Shown: positions 62,656 to 64,000 of the stretch, piece by piece
How positions within the stretch are numbered: position 1 is the first letter of the stretch
Layout: each line of letters begins with the position of its first letter
From: Cladocopium goreaui
Taxonomy: Eukaryota > Sar > Dinophyceae > Suessiales > Symbiodiniaceae
Reading direction: 5' to 3'
Length of the DNA: 64,000 bases
Assembly (NCBI GenBank): GCA_947184155.2
Contig: CAMXCT020001691.1
Coordinates: forward strand, 637,027 to 701,026
Translations under genes and position numbers: made by a program
Notes under the pieces: model-generated
What the model was told of the DNA's origin: nothing
Seen by the model: only the letters and a program-made list of their open reading frames with translations
The model's database searches: none

Positions 62656-63823
62656 ACAACTCTTGGAACACTTCATGGACCCTGTGAATGGCAGTAATGC
62701 CAAGGGAAGAAAACCTATTGGCATGTGTTGTTTGCATGTTGACGACTTGTTCATTACAGGAACTCCAGAGTTTCTGGAGAAGTTCAAGAAAGTTGTCAAG
62801 TCACAATTCAAGATTGGTCATGAAGATGTGAATGATTTGATGTTCACTGGTCAACGTGTGAAATGGATCATTGATGAGAAGACCAAGAAGAAATCACATA
62901 TCACTGTTGAACAATCACTTTGCGTCAGTGAACTTACTGAGGTTGTCATACCAAAAGGTTTGAAGGATGAAGACAAATGTGACAAAGATCTCCACACTGC
63001 CTACAGATCACTCTTAGGTAGTATCAACTGGTTACAATCAAGAACCCAATTTCAGTCATGTTATCAGTTTTCACGTTGTGCTTCTGCCGCTGCTTCCCCC
63101 ACCATAGGTGATTGCAAAACGCTGAACAAACTTTGCAGGCAAATTGTAGGTGACCCGATGGAACTTATGTTCTGGCCACTCCAAGGTGATCCTAGATTAG
63201 TTGCAATGCCAGATGCAGCGTTTAGGAACAACAGCGATAAATCTTCACAGCGCGCAATGGTTATTTTCATGGCTGAACCGAGAAAGGAAAAGAGCAAAAA
63301 CACCAGGGGTTCTCTTATTTTCTTTGAATCAACCAAAATCAAACGTACCACGTTGAGCACAACTGTTGCAGAGTTGTATGCACTCATGAAGTGTTATGGT
63401 ACATGTCAAATGTTGAGAGGACTGATCAAGGACATCACTGGACTTTCAAGTGAGATTCATATGAGGACTGATGCAAACAATCTTGTGACTACTGCCAGCA
63501 CTACTCATGTTCCTGAACAACAAGAGACCATTCATATGATTCAGAGGCTTAGGAAAGAAGCATGTTCAGGTTCCATTTGTGACTTATCACATATCAGAAC
63601 TCAATGGTGTTTAGCCGATTGTTTGACCAAGAAATCTGCCAATCCTCAGAATCTTATCGATGCTGTTCGACAAGGTGTTCTTAAAGAAGTTGATGCTCAT
63701 CCACCATTCAGATCATTACTGGAACACAAAGCTTACCTCAGGTCATGGTTGCCAACAGTTTGCAGTCATGTTGATTTCAGACATGATGTATTTCTTTTAG
63801 GTGACACCTTGAGGGATTCTTGA
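62620..63823 (+). pseudogene. Copia reverse transcriptase C-terminus and RNase H
   Basis: Reads LEHFMDPVNGSNAKGRKPIG, then CLHVDDLFITGTPEFLEKFK with the catalytic V-D-D of RT motif C, YRSLLGSINWLQSRTQFQSC, and the RNase H with PDAAFRN, STTVAELYALM and TDANNLV. It ends GDTLRDS with TGA. This last segment is uninterrupted for 400 codons. Confidence 0.85.
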
Positions 63824-63889
63824 CTATTTTTTGAATTTGTGCCTGCGGCTCAAGAGGCAGAGTCTCGAGGATCGCACTGTTTCTTCAAC

Positions 63890-64000
63890 ATGTCGAGCTC
63901 TAGCCGGGGGAACAGGGCCTCAGCCGCATCATCTAGTGATCAGGCACAATCGAACACTCGAGGTCAAGAACATCAAAGCTATGATTTTAGTCGAAGACAT
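63890..64000 (+). CDS. Start of an ORF running off the window
   Basis: An ATG at 63890 opens MSSSSRGNRASAASSSDQAQ then SNTRGQEHQSYDFSRRH, without a stop to the edge (37 codons). It is Ser/Gln-rich and starts 66 bp after the RNase H stop, so it may be an extra 3' ORF of the copia element or a neighbouring element. No function can be given. Confidence 0.35.
   Translation, partial: MSSSSRGNRASAASSSDQAQSNTRGQEHQSYDFSRRH

Larger units (their letters stand above)
54901..63823 (+). mobile_element. Ty1/copia-like retrotransposon, frame-disrupted
   Basis: The domain order Gag, protease, integrase, extra region, reverse transcriptase, RNase H is that of Ty1/copia elements. The pol part is split over six overlapping frames, with changes near 58.97, 59.56, 61.55, 62.10 and 62.62 kb. 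LTRs are not seen: the 5' flank (54.7-54.9 kb) and 3' flank (63.82-64.0 kb) share no obvious repeat, and the right LTR may be outside the window. Frames without in-frame stops are long, so decay is recent, or some shifts are sequencing errors. The whole segment is intronless and lies downstream of host-like DNA. Confidence 0.85.

Noticed and set aside
54700..64000. LTRs of the copia element
   Set aside because: I compared the visible 5' and 3' flanks by eye and found only a short shared GGCTCAAGA, too little to call an LTR.

Overview
The window looks like nuclear DNA of a dinoflagellate, most likely of the Suessiales (Symbiodiniaceae or Polarella type); the species cannot be fixed from sequence alone. 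The signs are short exons in long AT-rich introns, GC and GA as well as GT splice donors, many roughly 100-bp inverted-repeat elements of the kind called introners, a match to the 3' part of the dinoflagellate spliced leader, families common in dinoflagellates (a Cys-rich domain here called WCC, RCC1-like repeats, PPR-like exons, DLGCTRAM-type Ty1/copia Pol), and very large retroelement ORFs.

1-15.6 kb: plus-strand, intron-rich host DNA. Six exons at 4661-5976 join in consistent phase and end in a stop. Many other coding-like islands (two like the N-terminus of bacterial-type pyruvate dehydrogenase E1, two PPR-like) cannot be joined safely. Inverted-repeat elements and a 56-bp tandem array lie between them.

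15.67-28.63 kb: a minus-strand non-LTR retroelement of about 12.96 kb, bounded by a perfect 16-bp target-site duplication. In transcription order it encodes a C5-cytosine DNA methyltransferase, a first Ulp1-like cysteine-peptidase-like domain, a second such domain followed by a Cys/His cluster and a coiled coil, and a 1712-codon ORF with apurinic endonuclease, reverse transcriptase, zinc finger and RNase H. The ORFs are linked by a +1 shift, a -1 shift and an in-frame TGA, and the last ORF has no early ATG. This is the most notable system in the window.

28.6-45 kb: plus-strand host exons resume. A Cys-rich (WCC) and His-rich protein gene can be followed through eight exons at 32253-45005. Its last large intron, about 8.3 kb, contains a spliced-leader-like hairpin, two decayed pieces of another reverse-transcriptase element and a 5.8-kb array of 290/345-bp units packed with small hairpins sharing a GGTGA/GGTAA loop.

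45-54.7 kb: sparse host exons, an intronless RCC1-like ORF (47923-49209), a 45-bp minisatellite (49919-50470) and another exon of the WCC family (51251-51314).

54.9-64 kb: a plus-strand Ty1/copia-like element with Gag, protease, integrase, a possible methyltransferase-like region, reverse transcriptase and RNase H, broken by about five frame changes. Its LTRs are not visible. A further ORF runs off the right edge.
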